Below are positions 60,101 to 64,000 of a stretch of 64,000 nt of DNA, in pieces. The DNA is taken from assembly GCA_013399855.1 (NCBI GenBank), contig VXAY01004354.1:674916-738915 (forward strand). Reading direction: 5' to 3'. The translations under genes and the position numbers were made by a program. Every line of letters starts with the position of its first letter. The first letter of the stretch is position 1. Below the pieces are notes generated by a model. It ran no database searches and was not told the origin of the DNA. It worked only from the letters and a program-made list of their open reading frames with translations. The DNA comes from Oxyruncus cristatus. Taxonomy: Eukaryota > Chordata > Aves > Passeriformes > Cotingidae.

Positions 60101-63100
60101 GGAAACCAATGCCAGCACACGCTGACAGAGGATCTGCAGGCTCCTCACACAGGGGACACTCCACAGAAGGAATGCACAGCCTCAGCCAGGCCAGGAACTC
60201 CCGGAAACTCAGGCAACAGAGACATGCAACATAAGGCACCCAGACTTGGATAAACTGGAGGGGTTTGCTCTTCACTGAACTTTCCTACACACTGGACAAG
60301 TATTGCTGCATACCAGAAGAAAAGCAACTCTTCCGTGGGTGTGTGTTTCACACAAGGCACTGAACAGGAAAGGAGCCAAGACCCCAGCTGAGGTGCTGCT
60401 CACTCCGCTACTTAGGAGCCAGGCTGCCACGCAACGACTGCCCTGGCACAGAGATTTCACAATTAAATATATGATCTCAGTGAGTTACTTGCCGGGGCAA
60501 TTCCGTATCAAAAACCTCTGTAGACATAAGTCAAAGATACTTTTACAGTTTGAACAACTTGAAGAAGGAACTCTGAAGGGTCTTCAAAGCACTGATGATG
60601 GGCAAAATGCCATCATACATGAAAATAAAGTTGTCTGCCTGTCCAAGTGGGTGGGAATGGCGAAGAGGAAATACCCAAACTATTTTTACACAAGCCAGGG
60701 ACAAATGAGACCTGCCATTCATCCCTGCTGTTCTGTACAGTCTGCTTCCCTTGCCTTGCCTCTTCACCCCCAGAGCAGCCTCTGCTGCCCCCCCCGACCT
60801 CTCCTGCTCTTCAGTACTTTTCCAAGAGTTTATTAAATGAAAAATGTATTTTAAAAACACCAGTGACTTTCTTATGTCACACTGCAAAGGGTAGTAACAA
60901 CCTTCCCAGGGTGTTTACTGTAAATACATGCAACCCACTCTGAAGAACAATTCTAGGAGTAAACCACTGAATGACTGCCCCTGTGACTCAAAGTACATAG
61001 GAAGGAAACCAAATGTATGACTGACTTTATGTAAAACAGTAAAGCACAAATCTCATTCCAGAGATTTTAAATCCTCAGTCTTTAGCTGGAAAAAGCAACT
61101 TGGATTCTTCCTCAAATTCTCAGAGTCCAGTCGGTAGCCAGGACTAGTGAAAGAGGATTTGTGAGGGTGTTAAAATATATGCTTTTCCTGGGAAAACAAA
61201 ACAGAGGGGCACTAAGTAAATGTTAAATAAGAGTAAATAACTACCGGCATAGAAACACATCAGGCCAAGAATCCAGTCTGTTGGTATTAAAGACTTCAGA
61301 AAACTGGGGGGGGGGGGGGAATCTGGTGAGAAATTTGTTTGTGCCCTAGATAAATTTATTATCAAAGAGTCACCTTAATAATACGCAATTCTGAATGCCA
61401 CATTTACATTTGCAGAACAGAGCTGGCATTTATCACCCCTAGGACAGGTGAGCTGTTGCTACTGTCTGAGCCACACACCAAAATTATCTTCAAGAGGAAG
61501 AGATTTAAAAGTAATTAGATACATGGTACTTAATTTGCACTGTTTCAATGCAGTCATGTGGCAATGACCCCTCTGTGTTCCCCCTGACGTCTGAAAGGCA
61601 AAGGAGACGCTGAGAGCTTTAGGATTGGGGGTTTTTGATGATAAAGAGAAACTTGAAAATACAAGCACTAGAGACACATTTTTCTCTGAACATTAATACT
61701 GTTGTTTCCAAGATTATTGCTGTGTCTGCCACTTGGCTGGAGAGGTCTATCAGCTGCTGAGCTACAGTGCTGCTTCTTACTACTGTACAGAGCCTTCTAA
61801 CAGCTATTTGTGTACTGCCAGCCCAGAAAGCAGCACTGGCTCTCTTCAGCCTGTCTCAGCACTGCTGCAGAAGGTAAGGGCACCTGTGACCACTGCAAGC
61901 CAGAGAGCTCCGAACGCTGAGGGGCTTCCTGAGCGTTGCGTGAGTGGCACGTCACGAGTGGGTAAGTTATGGCAGTGCTGTGGTGGAGCTGAGAGGCAGC
62001 ACATGCCCCTCACCAGCACCAGCACCGAGGCTTCGCTGGGCAGACACTGAGGTTCCTATAATTCAGCTGATACAAAACTACAAGCTTCTCAGAAGTCAAA
62101 CAAATACATCAGTTGCACTGTCCACCTATTCTGGCAGGCAGAACCCTTGCTATACCAACACCCACACGTTGCTTCAACAATTCAGGTGTTTTTATCTGGA
62201 TGCCAGCCAAAGGACACTGATCAGTAATAGTTGCAGTAAATGTTCTCTATTTCCGAGTGCATTTCTAGGTCCAGTGTTTCTCAAAGGAGGAATATACAAC
62301 ATTTAAAAATCATTCCATCATTTCATGCAGAAATGGAATGAATTCCATACTTCAGTTCACCTGAAATACCAGCAAGTTTAATTGGTATTAAGTTCACTGA
62401 TCTGAAAACAAGAGAGAAAAAGAAAGAAGCTGCCTGTGACACAAAGATAGCCTGATCCAGGCAGCACTGGTCAGAGAGCTCTGTGCAGCACAGTGCAGCT
62501 TGGCAGCAGACAGCTGGATCAGAAATGAAGCAGAGAACATGGTAAAGACAGCAGAAAGAAGCCAAAGGAAACGACCAGATAGCTAGTGGAGCTCTAGTGA
62601 TGGAGATGTCAGGGAGGGAGCAGCTGTTCAGCTGAGAAAATGTGCATCAGGCCTGGGCAGGAGATCCCACTGGAGACTGCTGCTCCACTCCAGCACGCAC
62701 TCACCAGTCCGACCCAAGAGAGCAGCAGCAGAGCAGCCCCAATTTCTTTGCCTGGAAACCCTTCCAGCTATTTGAACAAAGGGACTGGTTTTGTTTAGTT
62801 GATCAAATGCTCAGATGAGGACACACCAAAAGCTGCCCTCGACAAAGGGCTTCACAAGCTTAGTCTGTGCTCCAGTGACACAGGCACAGAGCAAGAGAGC
62901 TGCAAGGCACACTGTGAAGGGTCTCCTACCCATGTCAGCACTGTCTGTAAGAGCTCCCTGCGGTAAGCAGGGGCTCAAGAGTACAGCTTAACAAAGGATG
63001 GACTTGTCATCTGTACCTTGACATCTGTGGCTTCCTATACTCAAGCCATGGTGTAATGCCTTCTCAGTAAAGTGCTGACTGGTCACCTCCTGCAGGACCT

Positions 63101-64000
63101 CCTCAGAGGATCACAGTTTGTCCTCCTGTGATGCAAAACGACGCAGAAGCACATTACACAAGAATTCCATGATGCCCAGCAGCTACTCAGCTCCCAAACT
63201 ATTCCAGCCTCTGCTTCGAGGGAAGGCCAAGGGGTTCTCCTTGCTCTATCATCCACACTTTCTGCCATGTGAAAAGAACCTCAAACACACAAAAATGAGG
63301 TGGTATTTACCTAATAAAGGATCACGCCCAACAAGCCTTCCAAAGCAGACTATGCCCATTACAGGGACTGCAGTGAGCTTTGGGGCAGTCTTGTTCTTCA
63401 ATCCCACCACAGCAACAGCTGTTTTGTAGACTCCCTTTACTGACAGCCGAGGGAGGACAGACCTAGATTCATTCCAAAGTAATGACAGAAGGCAATAAGC
63501 AAGTGCACAACTTTAAATTTATACTTCAAGATATGATTGTAAAGCATTAAGGTTGCATGTAACTAGGTTATGTCTCTGCTGCTAAAACCTATGCATAATT
63601 TATTTATATTACAAGCTAAACACCAGGAACTGTCAGGAGGAACCCTAACAGCTCCTTACTAGCACGAATTAAACGCTCTGCTCATCATATAAGCCCCAGG
63701 ACAGCCATATGCTGTGATCCTGCACAGTATCAGTAAGCTAATTAAGAAACTGCCTTCGCTCACTCCTCTCTTTTGTGTGGGTTTTTAATTTGAGTTGATT
63801 TTTTCCAGTCTGGGTTGGGCAGATAAGCTCCTTTTTCATGCTGCTTGCTGCCTCCAAAGTGAAGATTCACAGGCAAATTTTGGTTCTGTTTTTACCTCTT
63901 TCTAAAACTATTCCTTCTCTGAAAGTCCAGTTCCCAAATACCTGCTGCACACCAAAATACTGACAGTATCTTTGGCTCCAGTAGCTGGAGCAGCAATCTC
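57132..64000 (-). other. ARVCF: ARVCF intron, 5' part missing (at least 6.9 kb)
   Basis: The acceptor is the ctgttag that ends at 57132. I looked on the - strand for the preceding exon (mammalian ...EWTTVFKNTSGCLR) and did not find it up to 64000. The interval holds a T/C run (57867-57882), a 14-G run (61306-61319) and unrecognised frames of up to 177 codons. The stretch 58500-59200 is AT-rich with several TAAT motifs. Confidence 0.8.
61306..61319. repeat. Homopolymer of 14 G
   Basis: Fourteen consecutive G on the + strand. It may vary in length and is prone to sequencing error. It is intronic for ARVCF. Confidence 0.95.

Noticed and set aside
60303..60836. Open frame of 177 codons on +
   Set aside because: No family resemblance; low-complexity end (poly-Pro/Leu); lies in an ARVCF intron.
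57132..64000. Search for further N-terminal ARVCF exons
   Set aside because: No - strand stretch matching the preceding armadillo exons (EWTTVFKNTSGCLR and earlier) was seen, so they are taken to lie beyond the window.

Overview
This window is nuclear DNA from a vertebrate, most likely a bird. It holds the end of one conserved gene and the 3' half of another in tail-to-tail order: COMT (catechol O-methyltransferase) on the + strand at the left, and ARVCF (the armadillo-repeat delta-catenin of the COMT neighbourhood) on the - strand across almost all the rest. The same COMT-ARVCF pair lies in the human 22q11.2 region. The bird assignment rests on protein similarity, a chicken-repeat-1 (CR1) type LINE fragment, an LTR of avian style and the absence of mammalian SINEs. 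I cannot name the species.

Layout. Positions 1-1525 are the last COMT intron. 1526-1705 is the last COMT coding exon, followed by a short 3' UTR with a poly(A) signal near 1824. About 10.9 kb without a recognisable coding exon separates the two stop codons. It holds several minus-strand AATAAA signals that could end ARVCF transcripts. ARVCF then runs leftward from beyond 64000 to its stop codon at 12575. Twelve coding exons can be placed at base resolution by reading splice sites and frame together. Their lengths sum to 1303 nt: one base completing an Arg codon, then 434 codons including the stop, or 433 residues from the C-terminal half of the armadillo domain to the PDZ-binding end DSWV. 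All junction phases agree. Exons upstream of the one at 57014-57131 lie outside the window.

The most notable points concern ARVCF splicing. (1) An 18-nt microexon (53278-53295) adds EEWFNQ inside the lysine-rich armadillo insert. (2) A 12-nt candidate microexon (19315-19326), with a very good acceptor and a consensus donor, would add four residues to the C-terminal tail; I do not know it from the literature. (3) A 41-bp minisatellite directly abuts the donor of the penultimate coding exon and has copied that donor four times into the intron. (4) One intron is 23.3 kb, far larger than the other introns between exons in the window, and carries at least four old retroposon remnants.

The remaining sequence is intron. 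A probable solo LTR at 16871-17501, with a flanking direct repeat, a TATA box and an internal 10-bp array, lies in the 4.9-kb intron that also holds the 12-nt candidate. The two genes are not an operon. COMT inactivates catechols. ARVCF binds classical cadherins at adherens junctions and carries a C-terminal PDZ ligand. They share only the locus.
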